Source: Endomychus coccineus (Eukaryota > Arthropoda > Insecta > Coleoptera > Endomychidae). From it: 64,000 bases of DNA. The translations under genes and the position numbers were made by a program. Location of the stretch: positions 17,650,297 through 17,714,296 of the forward strand of contig OY294068.1 in assembly GCA_958510875.1 (NCBI GenBank). The letters are read 5' to 3'. The notes beneath the pieces are model-generated. The model made no database searches and was not told the origin of the DNA. It saw only the letters and a list, made by a program, of their open reading frames with translations. Below, in pieces: positions 1 to 10,651 of this stretch. Every line of letters starts with the position of its first letter. Position 1 is the stretch's first letter.

Positions 1-372
1 ATACTTTTAAATAATCCAGAATATACAATTATAAGAACAAATACGTTTTTCAGAGTTCGAGTTAAGACGGAGTGAGTGTACCGAACAAAGTCCCCCGCTT
101 AAGACGGAGTGAATAAAAAAAGTAAATATAAGTAGGATTTTCTTCATTAAGATAAAGAGAAAAAATGCAGTGAATATATTCTTATGTAGGATTGTGGGAA
201 TACGAATTTTAAAATGTCATTGAAACTTTCCTGTTCGCGCGTCTATAGTGGTTGGCCTGAAACTAAAGTAGGCTATGTCTAAGCCTGTGATTCGATTGAC
301 TTTTATCAGAAAATGTTATGGCAATACGCTTAGTTGGTTTTTTCCATAGTCAAATAAAATAATTAATTTCAG
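1..372. other. Intronic sequence upstream of the first visible alkaline phosphatase exon
   Basis: No coding segment is recognisable. The stretch ends in a plausible polypyrimidine/AG acceptor at 369-372, just before the first visible phosphatase exon. A short repeated phrase (ttaagacggagtgag-like, near 62-76 and 98-111) occurs twice. The signal-peptide exon expected for this gene family is not seen here and probably lies before the window. Confidence 0.5.
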
Positions 373-3300
373 GTCAAGCGTACTGGAGAAAATTGGGCGA
401 AGAGGACTTGACTTCCGCCTTCAATATCGAGCATAATGAGAATGTTGCCAGAAATGTTATCCTCTTCATTGGAGACGGCATGGGTCCCGAAACTGTGACA
501 ACGGCGAGAATATATGGGAAAGGAGAAAAAGGATTCTTAGCATGGGAAAAATTCAATCACATCGGAGCTATTAAGGTAGGTATCATGTTAACAGTAGTAA
601 GTAGTTAGAATGTACATGTGATTTCTATATCATCAATATAGGTACAATTACAGTCCTGCGACGAACTGTTTCTGTACTTCTGAGGTTTAATTCTATTATA
701 ATTTAAATACACAACTGTTCCTGTTTGACGAAGATAGCAGTTATTTGGAAAATTGTTCAAATGAATTGGTTGTACCAAATGACTTACTATGACTTCGATT
801 ATTTTTTATCGTGATTATTTGTTATCGCATATTTAGCACGTTCTATCAAGTGCAGTTCCTCCAACCCAGTGGCTTTAAGAAAGTTCAATATGTCGGATGG
901 CTTCGCGTTAGGTAAGTCTCCCTCTTCTATTTGGTACGCCCCAAGGTATCGTGTCTTTGGGTTTTGCAAGGTAGCGCATTCTGCGAGGACGCGGATGGAA
1001 GTTTCGCCCTTCTCCTCGCCGAACATGCACTGTGTTTCTTCCAGTAATCCGAGCCTCTTAACCGACAGTGCCCTGTTGGGATTAGCGTTAGTATTCTGAA
1101 ATTATTTTTACTTAGGTTGTAATAGTTTCCCAGAAGTATCTTTGCTTGCCTCAGTTCTTGCAGACCTATCCAGTAGTGGGATCTTTTGTTGTTTTGATGT
1201 TTCGGCTCCTTTTTTTACTATAGATCGTCTGCTTTTTCGTTACCCTCCACCCTGATGTGTCCCGGACCCCAAAGGAGGGTAACTGCGTTATTCTTGCCTA
1301 GTTTACTTAGTTTTTCTAAGCATTCCAAGACCATCTTGGAGCTGATTACGGGAGCTCAGCTTGATGGCTGCTTGACCATCCGACATGATGACTATTTCCT
1401 GTCGTTTCCTATATTGACCTGAACAAATTTTTCTATGGCGTGCATTTCCGCTTGGAAAATGCTTGGGGATTTGCTTAAGTTTTACTATTTATTTATGTAG
1501 TAGTAAAGAAAGAAATAATAATTTGCAGACATATTCTGCCAACAAACTGGTTCCCGACTCTTGCAGTACAGCAACAGCTCTATTTTGTGGTGTAAAGGCT
1601 AATCAATGGACAGCAGGCGTTGATGCTTCAGTAGAACAGGATGATTGTAAATCTTCTCTAAGACCAGACGCACATCTCAGTAGCTTCTTGGACTGGGCTC
1701 TTCAGGCAAATAAATCCGCAGGTACTAAACTAAAATTCTGGTCAAATTCCAAGCTCCTACCTAATCGTATTTTCTAGGTTTCGTTACTACAACAAGAGTT
1801 AGCCATGCCACTCCAAGTGCCACGTATGCCCATACAGCAAACAGAGAATGGGAATGTGAGGCCAAAATGCCAAAAGATGCACGAAAATGTAAAGATATAG
1901 CACGTCAACTCATTGAAGATGCCCCTGGCAGGAACTTTCATGTAAGGAACATTGGTGTCTGAACCTCATCCACATCCCGCTCCAACATTCTTTTTATTCT
2001 TGTACTTTAATGCCACCCAGTGTCTCTCATAAGCTTGCAAACACAATAGGAGGCAACGACTATAGTACTTGCAAAATTTTTAGGTGTAAATTAAAATGTT
2101 TTTCAAGCTGCAAATTATTGTAGGTCATTATGGGAGGGGGCAGACAAGTTCTACAGTCGAATGTGCAAGGTTCTGAGGCTGATCCAATAGACACTTATTC
2201 TTGTTACAGCAAAGATGGCAGAAATCTAATTGATGATTGGAAAACAGATAAAAAGTCAAGAAATTTAAAACATTCCTTTGTTTCTAATAATGAAGAATTA
2301 CTTATGCTAGATAAAGATACTGACTATGTTTTAGGTTTGCTACAAATACTTATAATTTTGCTATTGCGTTCATACTTCTTTTAATTAAATTTTCTTCATA
2401 AGTCATAATAGATATGACTTATACTCAATGTTACCATGAGTTTGGTAACATATTGGTAATTAGAAATTAATTATTCTTGCTTTGTAGGCGTTTTTGCCAA
2501 TGGTCATTTGAAAAATGAACACGCACGAGATAAATCACCAAAAGGTATGCCATCTTTGAGAAATATGACCGAGAAGGCGATAGAAATATTGAGCAAAAAT
2601 ACGAAAGGATACGTATTGATGGTAAATTCAATATTCGATTTACTACCTACCTTAACTATACGATCGACAAGATTGAAATGTACTCATCCATTTCAGGTAG
2701 AAGGAGGACTTATCGACCAAAGTCACCATAGAGGACATGCAAGACAAGCTTTGGATGAAACTGTAGCTTTTAGCGATGCCATTGGTGCCACACTTAAATT
2801 AGTCGATACAAAAGACACGCTAGTTATTGTAACTAGTGATCATGCTCATTCACTTGTTTTTGCTGGTTATGCGTTGAGAGGGGAAAGTATACTAGGTTAG
2901 TGGAAACATTCGACCCAATTCGCAGGTCGTTGCTTTCGTTCAGCGTTAATTGTCAATCTTTCCTTGGAGTTCCCATCCTTTCAATTTTTCGGTTCAACTT
3001 GTTACAATACAAGAACAATAGGTGTTGATCAACTCAAAGTAGGTTGTCATCAGCTGTGTGATATTACCCATTAGTTCCCAAAAAGGATTTTCCTCTCTTG
3101 AAGTCTTTTTGTTTCATGCGGTAATATTTCTTCTTTGTTCTAAACTTCAAGATTCAGCGTCCATGGCGACCTACATATTTGAATCCCTTAATGATCCAAA
3201 AATTCCCTTCGAACAATAACAATACAATACATTGACACATTTGTAGGTATAGCGGATAAGTCAAAAATGAATGGCATACCTTATACCTCGCTCCTATATG

Positions 3301-5006
3301 GTACCGGAGGGCCCAATAATTTCGGGTATTCTGTCAAAGATGGCTCAATTTCTCGCAAAGATCCTACAGAAGACGATACGGAAGATTTTAATTATTCTCA
3401 ACAAGCAGCCATTTTAAATAACGAAGTCACACACAGTGGAACTGATGTTCTTGCATATGCAACAGGTAAGGGATAGGAAAAATAACTTTATTGTTAATAA
3501 TTTGGAATTTCCACAAATACTAACTCATTCTACATAAAGAGGTATAGTCCGACAGCCAAACGAGGTATTTTAACTATGTGTTTTCTATTGTTGATTGTGA
3601 TAACGTATAATGTATAATATATGGATATTTAAGAAATAGGGGGTTCGGCGAAAATATCCTTGGATAAGATCCCACCCCTTCTATAGAACGTTCAATTTCA
3701 CAAACTATAAAAAATTTCTTATCCCCCATTGTTCAAGAAGCCTCCGATTGGTTTGCCTAAAATTCATAAACCCTCAGTTCCCCTGAGACCAATTGTCAGC
3801 ACTATCGGATCCCCTACTTCTAAACTCTCTCGATATCTGTCATCTATTCTCAAACCTCTTGTAGGTAATTCCAACAGTTTTATCCTAAATTCGTTTCATT
3901 TCGTTGAAAAACTCCAAACGCTAAACGTCGACCCAGGCGATTTGCTCGTCGGCTTCGACGTCGAATCACCCTTTACCAATGTTCTCATTCCAGACACCCT
4001 TTCCATAATTTCTCAACTGTTACCTGCCAAAAACATTTCAATGAACTAACTACCCTTAATTGATTTTTGTCTATCTTCCACATATTGTCTCCGGGCATTG
4101 CTAATATCTTCAGGGAAACTTTCGAGTAAGATGCTATTGACTCAACTGTTCTCAAGCCGAAATGTTGGTTTAGATATGTCGACATTTTTGTTAATTGGCA
4201 ACATGGTCACGAAAATTTTGTTCCCTTCTTCAATCATTTAAATTCATTAACATCCCAATATCCTTTTCATCATGGAAGTCTCGAAGGTTTTCAAAATGGC
4301 ATAATTGTTTCTTGGCAAAATATCCACCGTTAAGCTTATAATGAGTAACTAAAAAACATTGTTGTAAATTAATATTTTGTTGGGATTTTTCACTAATAAA
4401 ATGCAGAGCTATATTTTCAATTAGCAAACCATTACTAAATCGAAATTTCCTTTTTAATATGCAGCGACGAACCTTACTTCAGGGAATTGGAAGCTATAGA
4501 AAAGTACAAACAGATTTAAAACTTTATTATTAGGATTAATGACTACCTGGAATAATTGATGTCTATTATCGATCACGAAGTACCTGAAATACGTTCATTC
4601 GTAAGAAACAGCATAATAGGTGCTTAATTACTGATTTTAATTTAATCTTCCTTTGAAGTATTTCTCGTGGTTTCATACTATTAGCTTTAAATTCAGTTTA
4701 CATATAATATAAAAACTGTAACATCTCACATTTGGTTCCATGGTCGCGACCACTGAAAATCTTCCTACCCAATTTATTAGTTTACGGGCTTCCGTTTCAG
4801 GTCCGATGTCTCATCTGGTGCATTCAGTAAGAGAACAAACATTTATAGCATATTTGATAAGTTATGCAGCGAAAATTGGACCTTTGAAGGATAGGAACAA
4901 GAAACCTGATGAGCCTTCGTCTTCTTGTTTCACAAAACCAAGTGATCGACTTTTGTTTACAATGATTAATTTCCTGGTTGTTATGAAGTTTTTGAAGTTA
5001 TTATAA
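373..5006 (+). CDS. Membrane-bound alkaline phosphatase, 3' eight exons (5'-partial)
   Basis: Alkaline phosphatases hydrolyse phosphomonoesters with a serine nucleophile and two Zn plus one Mg. I read exons 373-575, 1529-1721, 1778-1941, 2124-2334, 2488-2621, 2697-2895, 3247-3465 and 4801-5006. All have GT/AG borders and matching phases, giving about 508 residues. Visible family motifs: FIGDGMG in the first exon (metal-binding Asp), VPDSCSTATA in the second (nucleophile Ser), EGGLIDQSHH in the sixth, TSDHAHS in the same exon, and HSGTDVLAYATG running into GPMSHLVHSV across the last splice (metal ligand His). The C-terminus ends in a hydrophobic stretch (LLFTMINFLVVMKFLKLL), as expected for a GPI-anchor signal, so an ectoenzyme of gut or tubule membranes is likely. 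An AATAAA directly follows the stop (5007-5012). The N-terminal exon is missing. LINE and Penelope relics sit in the introns. The family is secure; exon ends are by eye. Confidence 0.9.
799..1465 (-). mobile_element. Decayed LINE RNase H / C-terminal fragment in an alkaline phosphatase intron
   Basis: Read on the minus strand, 1463-1400 gives SIFQAEMHAIEKFVQ and then MSDGQAAIKLSS, typical of the RNase H domain of Jockey/LOA/I-like non-LTR retrotransposons. After several stops and frameshifts the frame at 1026-799 gives FGEEKGETSIRVLAECATL, the Cys-rich tail that usually follows RNase H. Related, better-kept segments lie at 51.2-52.2 kb and 63.3-64.0 kb. It is a dead 3' fragment in opposite orientation to the host gene. 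Confidence 0.75.
3600..4050 (+). mobile_element. Penelope-like element reverse transcriptase fragment
   Basis: The frame 3729-4049 carries IGLPKIHKPSVPLRPIVS, then SRYLSSILKPLVGNS and LLVGFDVESPFTNV. These are hallmark blocks of Penelope-like reverse transcriptases: LPKIHK, the RPIVS turn, and the first catalytic Asp in the FDV.SLFT block, here with Leu changed to Pro. The frame is then lost. It sits in the last alkaline phosphatase intron, in the same orientation as the gene. About 1.4 kb downstream lies a Penelope endonuclease in the opposite orientation, so these are two separate insertions or a rearranged one. Confidence 0.8.
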
Positions 5007-5339
5007 AATAAAAAAATTGTCAAATTGTAAGTTGTTTCCTTGATAAATAGAATGCGTCATTTAATAATCATTGAATTGTAGAACCAGGATCACTGTTGAG
5101 TACGTGTTAAATAATCGGCACTTGGCAGCAGTATTCATAAAATTACATTAAAATCTTCGATCTATTCCAGTGTTAAATAACATTATTTATATAACATGTA
5201 ATTATTATACAATGAAATTTGTATATAATAAAATTCATACAATAAAATATTACAATAAAATACAATTTAATTCTTACAATCAATGAGAAAGACAAAATTA
5301 CTTTACTTAAATAAAATAACTATTAAATTAATAAATAAA

Positions 5340-5379
5340 TGTTATCATAGCTTCGCCAACACAGTAGCTTCTTCAAACA
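5340..5379 (-). ncRNA. Hammerhead-ribozyme-like relic downstream of the Penelope endonuclease
   Basis: On the minus strand, a UGAAGA core (5375-5370, first core C changed to U) is followed by stem II GCUA/UGGC around a CUGUGU loop. Then come GAAG (one change from GAAA), a short stem III position, AUA as the cleavage triplet, and ACA pairing with UGU upstream. Several core positions are mutated, so it is probably inactive. The related plus-strand motif at 21333-21373 keeps the positions lost here. It lies about 100 bp past the end of the endonuclease frame. Confidence 0.4.
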
Positions 5380-5477
5380 AATATTGCAAAGTACTAACTT
5401 ACTACAAACGAGCTACCTGATATATAACTTTCATGATAAGCTTAGGATAGATGAGAGATTAAACGATAAGCTGGTAG

Positions 5478-5985
5478 TCAACGGAAAATTAAATTATAAA
5501 AATTTAACAATGGAGAATTATTACGTATTTTTGATCGTTCAATAGGATATCGGACTTTCTTATATTTATTAATTTCTAAGGATTCTAGCAAATTTAATTT
5601 ATTTCTTTTATTTATAATGTGTAAAATGTTGAAATTATCATTAAAGTTATGGTTTTCTACAATTAAATGTTCTGCAAAGGTTGAATCCGATTTATTTATT
5701 ATTAATGAAACTACGTCTATGTTCTTTGATCCGTTTTTTGAAGGCCCTTCCTGTCTGACCAATGTATATCATAGGGCAAGACCCACAGGTCAGCTTGTAA
5801 ACCCCATATTTGTCTTCATCGGATAATTTATCTTTATTATTTTTGATAAACTTGGCTAAATTATTCTGAGTTTCAACCGCTACGTGAATATCTAAACTAC
5901 CAAGAAAGTTTGAAATGTTTGTGGTGGTTGGCCCCATGCATGTGATACTAACATAAGAATAGTTTTGTTTTATTGTAGGAAACAC
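5478..5985 (-). mobile_element. Penelope-like element GIY-YIG endonuclease fragment (one frameshift)
   Basis: On the minus strand, 5985-5692 encodes a linker followed by YGVYKLTCGSCPMIYIGQT and FKKRIKEHRRSF. This has the GIY-YIG-type Tyr pair and the conserved Arg. A frameshift near 5692 moves the reading into a second frame (5762-5478) with STFAEHLIVENHNF and LLESLEINK, where the catalytic Glu of the family lies. GIY-YIG is the nickase domain at the C-terminus of Penelope-like polyproteins. The region to about 6120 may be more of its linker. Downstream in its own orientation lies a hammerhead-like relic (5340-5379), which fits Penelope architecture. Confidence 0.8.
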
Positions 5986-6126
5986 TGAGTTGATAGCTAA
6001 CTTGTATCTTTTTGAGATAGGATCTGATGATTAGTTCGGAAGAATAAACATTATATTTACCGATATTTGTTTAATGATATCCAACTCTATCAAAATTATC
6101 TTTTGACATCGGTACGTTTAGAAATC

Positions 6127-6236
6127 TGTGTATGAAACTATTGTAGGCTCCTATTTTACGTTGGAAAGGTTTATTTGAAGTATTGTGAATTGAATTTTCA
6201 ACATAAAATAGCAGCCTACGATAGTTTCATACACAA
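6127..6236. repeat. Short imperfect hairpin near the Penelope relic
   Basis: The phrase around 6127-6165 (gtgtatgaaactattgtagg and onwards) is found inverted at 6202-6236 (cctacgatagtttcatacac), with a further ttacgttg/caacataa pairing inside. It may be part of the Penelope-like terminal region or an independent foldback. The flank at 6259-6300 resembles 21419-21465. Confidence 0.55.
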
Positions 6237-6548
6237 ACTTATAACAGTTATTTTATTCAAGTTTAGAATGGATTTTCATCACATAATGGCTGATTCTATT
6301 TAAAATTACCTATTACGTAGATTAAGAAGACTTTATTTGGACCTGTCTGTACATAATCTTAAAAGATGAATATGAATTAAATTAATTGTATTTACATTTG
6401 TTTATCTGTATTTAGAAGGTTATCAGGAGCTCTGTAAGATTTACAATTTATTGTAGGTATTAATTATATTAGAAAAGTACGTAGATTGTTTCTTCTTCCA
6501 CTGAAGTTCACACAAACATTCCATTGAGTTTGTGATATTTTTAAAATA

Positions 6549-9445
6549 ATGGTTCCAAATGTAGGGTTACTTCTGGTATCCAAACTACATAATATAGGAG
6601 AAAAATTAGCAACAGTTCAGAAGCAAGTCAAGAATACTTTGTACATTCAAATAATTGACGATTCAACTCTTTCATTTCCTGTACGACAGTCTTGTTGTAA
6701 AGCTAGTAAAACTATAAAATGGATTTACACTCAGGTATTATATCTTCTTTATACGGAATATTCTCATCTTACAATTTTCACATTCTAGGCATCTATTTAC
6801 TGCGGAAACCTTGATGTAAGAGTTTTATTATCAAGCCTGAAATACGGTATCTTCAAAATTTCCACACAGAAAACCATCGAATTAATAATAATCGACAAAT
6901 ATTGCAAAACGACCGATATTGATAACTTTGTGGCGGATCATGTTACAAATATCGTGAAATATGATGTTATTACCCTAGATCCCCATTTCACACATGATAG
7001 TTCTTTCGATATTTTGATGAATGATATTGAGCCTGATGACACAGCTAATCATGTTGCTACTGGTGGTACATTTGACCGATTACATATTCCACATAAGCTA
7101 ATATTGACTGAAACTATTTTGAGAAGTAACTCTAAAATAATCGTCGGAATTAGTGACGACTGTAAGCTCCAAAGTAAGTACACCATTCCAAATAAGATCG
7201 CACATTATTCTCTCTACCAAGCTTAAGATAAATCCATTTTAATACTCGCTAGAAATCTCGGTGTGTATTTTTGGTCGAAGTTTATTCCCAAATACTAAAT
7301 CTATTCGGAGAATTCTGCACCTCTGTGACATACAAGTTTGAGCTTAAAGCTCGAAACTGATTGCATAGCTACCGATGAAAGCTTTAGAACTCAGATACAT
7401 TACTTTGCTTTTTGCTACTGTAACGATTTTCTTCAAATGTTGGCACTTAACACTGCTGTTATTTGGTATTCTTGGTCCAAATTTGAAATTTGACCTTAAT
7501 CTTTCAACGCCAAATTTACCCAAAGCGCTATAAAAATTTTCATATGTACCTACTTCTGCAAGAATTTAGCCTTGCAATGAAGAGGAAGCAAATTACTATT
7601 AGTTATAATCAAATAATTTTTTTTAGAAAAAATTTTATGTGAGTTGATTCAACTGAACGAAGAAAGAGTTAAAAATGTTATAGGATTTATAAAGGATATT
7701 TGTCCACAAATGGATTATGAAATTATTATGATCAAAGATGCTTATGGATGTTCAATTGACGATAGAAGCATGGAAATGATAATCGTTAGCCCAGAATCAG
7801 CAGGGCCATCTTCAAAAGTGAATGAAAGTATGTTCCAACACTAAATCTACATTTTTATGAAATTATATCAGCTTTCTTAAATTGCAGTCAGAGAGAAAAG
7901 AAATTTACCAAAACTGCGTGTTCGGATTGTCGATTTCATAAAAGACCCAAATCCTGATGCATTGGAGGGGTCGATAATTAGCTCAACATCAATAAGGAAG
8001 AGTCTACTTGGAACTCTCATAAAACCAGTTGAAAATAATTCTTTGTCAAAGAAGCCTTACGTAATTTTTTTAACAGGTGAAACATTCAATAGCGAATAAT
8101 ATCATAATCACTAGTACTCTATTGATGGCTCAGTACACGAATAATAAATTCACAGGTGGCATTGCAAGTGGACAATCAGAAATATCTGGCAGATTACATG
8201 AGTTGGGTGCCCTTCTAATTGATTACAAGTCAATAGAAAATGATATTCATAAATCGGATGAACATACTTCTAAATTAACAAGGCAAAAGTTTGACCATCT
8301 TGTGGTGAACGGAGCAAAAGAAGTTGATCAAATAAAACCGTCAGATACAGTAAGTCATTCTTCGTGTGTCTCTATTTAATCTTCCTAACTATAACAATAA
8401 TTATATAATTGTACCTATACTCGATAAAGTATCTTAAAGAGCTTCAAATTGAATAATTCTCTTCTAATACGTACTTTAGTATCGTAATATATTTGGAGCA
8501 GATGGCTTTTCAGTTGCGTTTCAAAATATTTTTCAATGCTCTTAATATAATAATTTCCTACGAAATATGCAGGAAGCTAGACTTCTTGGAAATATGTTAT
8601 TTTTATGCGCTGTAATTGAAAACAAGAGTGACTGGTGTTTCCGCGACAACTTTGAAAGCTCCAAATTTTCTACGGTTCCGTTTTATTTCAAACACTTTAT
8701 TTTTCTAGAATAAATCACAGAACTCTAGCAAAAGTTTTAGATTTGCTGTTTGGAAGGAAATCGAAAGAATACTGAAACAATCAAATCAAAAAGTAGCTGT
8801 TATAGAAGCCAATTTCTTGTTGGAACCTGAGTGCAAACACTATTGTCATGAGGTCAGTATTTATCTTCCACACAACTAACTATAAAAGTATATTTCTTCT
8901 TTCTGTCAAAGCGAGAATGATGCTTTAGGTCGGCAATTTTGTTGATCGTTATAGAGATTTCATTTTCCATGATCATTTCTGATCAAATATCATACTATTA
9001 TCATTATTCAAAAAAAAATTTGGAATCACGTTATATGATTTTAAAATTAAGAGGTTTGAATGCACCTACTTTTTTTGAAGTTTCCCCTGTTTGTGGATAC
9101 TATTGTGTATACCTAGATAAGTAAAAAGGGACATCATATTTATTTTAACTTTGATGCTGGTCTATCAAAATGTATTTATGACGTAACAACAGTATGTACT
9201 ATGTTTTTCAAAAGTTTCCTCATGTTTAGATATGGTCTTGCATAGTTCCTGAAGAAACAGCTGTTGGAAGATTATCCAACAATGGGTTGAGTACAGAAGA
9301 AGCATTGGCAAGAATAAATGCACAAGCTTCTAAAAAAAGTTACGTACAAGGTTCTAATGTGGTTCTGTCAAAATTACGGTCAGAACATTTTACACAACAG
9401 GTCAATAAGGCATGGAATTTATTACAAGAACGGATGGCAATTTGA
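6549..9445 (+). CDS. CoA synthase-like tandem copy 1: PPAT domain plus degenerate dephospho-CoA kinase domain
   Basis: COASY makes CoA in two steps: phosphopantetheine adenylyltransferase (PPAT), then dephospho-CoA kinase (DPCK). Exons: 6549-6734, 6789-7173, 7627-7827, 7888-8076, 8156-8349, 8709-8852, 9230-9445, all in phase, 504 residues, no internal stop. The start ATG at 6549 aligns with that of copy 2. PPAT is kept: GGTFDRLHIPH at 154-164 and an ISSTSIRKSLLG motif. The kinase domain is not: the P-loop reads GGIASGQS (321-328, Lys to Gln at 327), the IDCDKIGH block of copy 2 reads IDYKSIEN, the following DILDESGEIDRKKLGS segment is unrecognisable, and the KRL.KRNG arginines become GRLSNNG. 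Introns match copy 2 in place and phase. It is most likely a PPAT-only or regulatory paralogue, or a young pseudogene without stops. Confidence 0.8.
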
Positions 9446-9574
9446 GAAAATAATTGTTGTTGTTTTATTTATGTAAATATTTCTATAAACTAAAATATGA
9501 AATAATGTAGATATGTAACATTGCAAGTAAAATTATATACTAAAGCAAATCTTAGCCAAAAACAACTTTCCAAT
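9446..9574. other. 3' flank of CoA synthase-like copy 1
   Basis: AT-rich sequence directly after the stop, probably the 3' UTR. No canonical AATAAA is evident in the first 100 bases. It runs into a truncated P-element-like repeat. Confidence 0.4.
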
Positions 9575-9876
9575 TCCATCGTTTTAACGAGGTCTTTTAT
9601 GTGTGCGAGCATCACTTCGAAAAAAAATTCGTAAGAAAACAGTGCGTCATTTATAACGAAAAAGGGGAAGTTATTTTTAAGGTGAGTAATACATTTTGAC
9701 AAGAGTAACAGTTCTATACCTCTGTCAAATCAGAATACTTCCCATTCCGGAAAGAAATCGTTTTAACACGTCGATTCAAGCGCTAGCTAGTGGCCGAGCG
9801 AGGGACTACGAGTTTGGCGACGCGTAAGAGACCCATGTCAAACATACGAGTTCCCAGACCTGTATGTACGACCGTG
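9575..9876. mobile_element. Truncated P-element-like (THAP) repeat between the two CoA synthase genes
   Basis: 9579-9620 matches the THAP-coding part of the element at 61511-62074 (atcgttttaacgaggtctttt and onwards). 9741-9876 repeats part of it and ends in the family's right terminus, tgtatgtacgaccgtg (9861-9876). The left terminus is missing. The interior phrase gagggactacgagtttggcg (9799-9818) is shared with the copies at 47.7 and 61.5 kb. Confidence 0.7.
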
Positions 9877-10651
9877 CTCTATACCCAACGTTTATAACCA
9901 TAGAAATAAGAATCCATTTATTTCCATGTTTATAACCATTATTAAATCTACAGTCCATAGAACAACAATCTATAAGCCCTGAATCATACCGAAGTACAGA
10001 CATATAGTGAGTATTATTCAGACCGTTGCCTATATACTGTGATCTCTAAATCATGTTAAATTGTCAAATATGTTTTGTTAACATAGTGATAAGTTACTTA
10101 CATAGAGGGGATATATTTTTACCTCTATGTATCCAGATTTCTCAATATTATATAAAGTGTATCTACCTCTATGGTTGCTAATGTTATGTAACGTCAATCA
10201 GTTAACCTAACTGTTGTTATATTTTATATTATCTATGATAATCCTAACCTAGTGGTTAGCGGATTGTACCAATTTCGAATTACGATGTTCTCTACGTTCT
10301 ATCTACATAATTCTATATCTATTCAAAGTTCAAACTAGTATATGATTATGATTATGTAAACATGAATAAGTTCATTTCTGAATCGATTTAATGAATTTTC
10401 GTTCTACTTTTCCGAACGTTATTTATTTTATTATCTAGTTAATACTCAAATAAATAGTATTAACATGTCTTCCTGTTTCTCTTATCATAATCTAGAGGGT
10501 CACTATTGATGACCCGTAATATCAATTTTGCTCTAGTGATTCTATTACATCATACCAGCAAGAGTATTATCTATTAAATATTTCTCATTTGAAATAATTT
10601 TAATCTTTGAATAGAAAATTAGTGGTATATTATCATAAACCACTCACAGCA
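9877..10651. other. Intergenic region upstream of CoA synthase copy 2
   Basis: No gene is seen. A small hairpin, acatagagg/cctctatgt (about 10099-10131), lies about 520 bp before the copy 2 start. The reading frame is open for 15 codons before ATG 10652, but that extension has no counterpart in copy 1. The promoter presumably lies here; no clear core element was recognised. Confidence 0.4.

Noticed and set aside
6549..9445. Calling CoA synthase copy 1 a pseudogene
   Set aside because: All seven exons are open, phases join and splice sites are canonical. Only the kinase domain is degenerate, so it is listed as a gene with a warning.
9490..9702. Minus-strand frame of 70 codons 3' of CoA synthase copy 1
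   Set aside because: It overlaps the truncated P-like repeat antisense to the THAP reading, and is a shadow frame.
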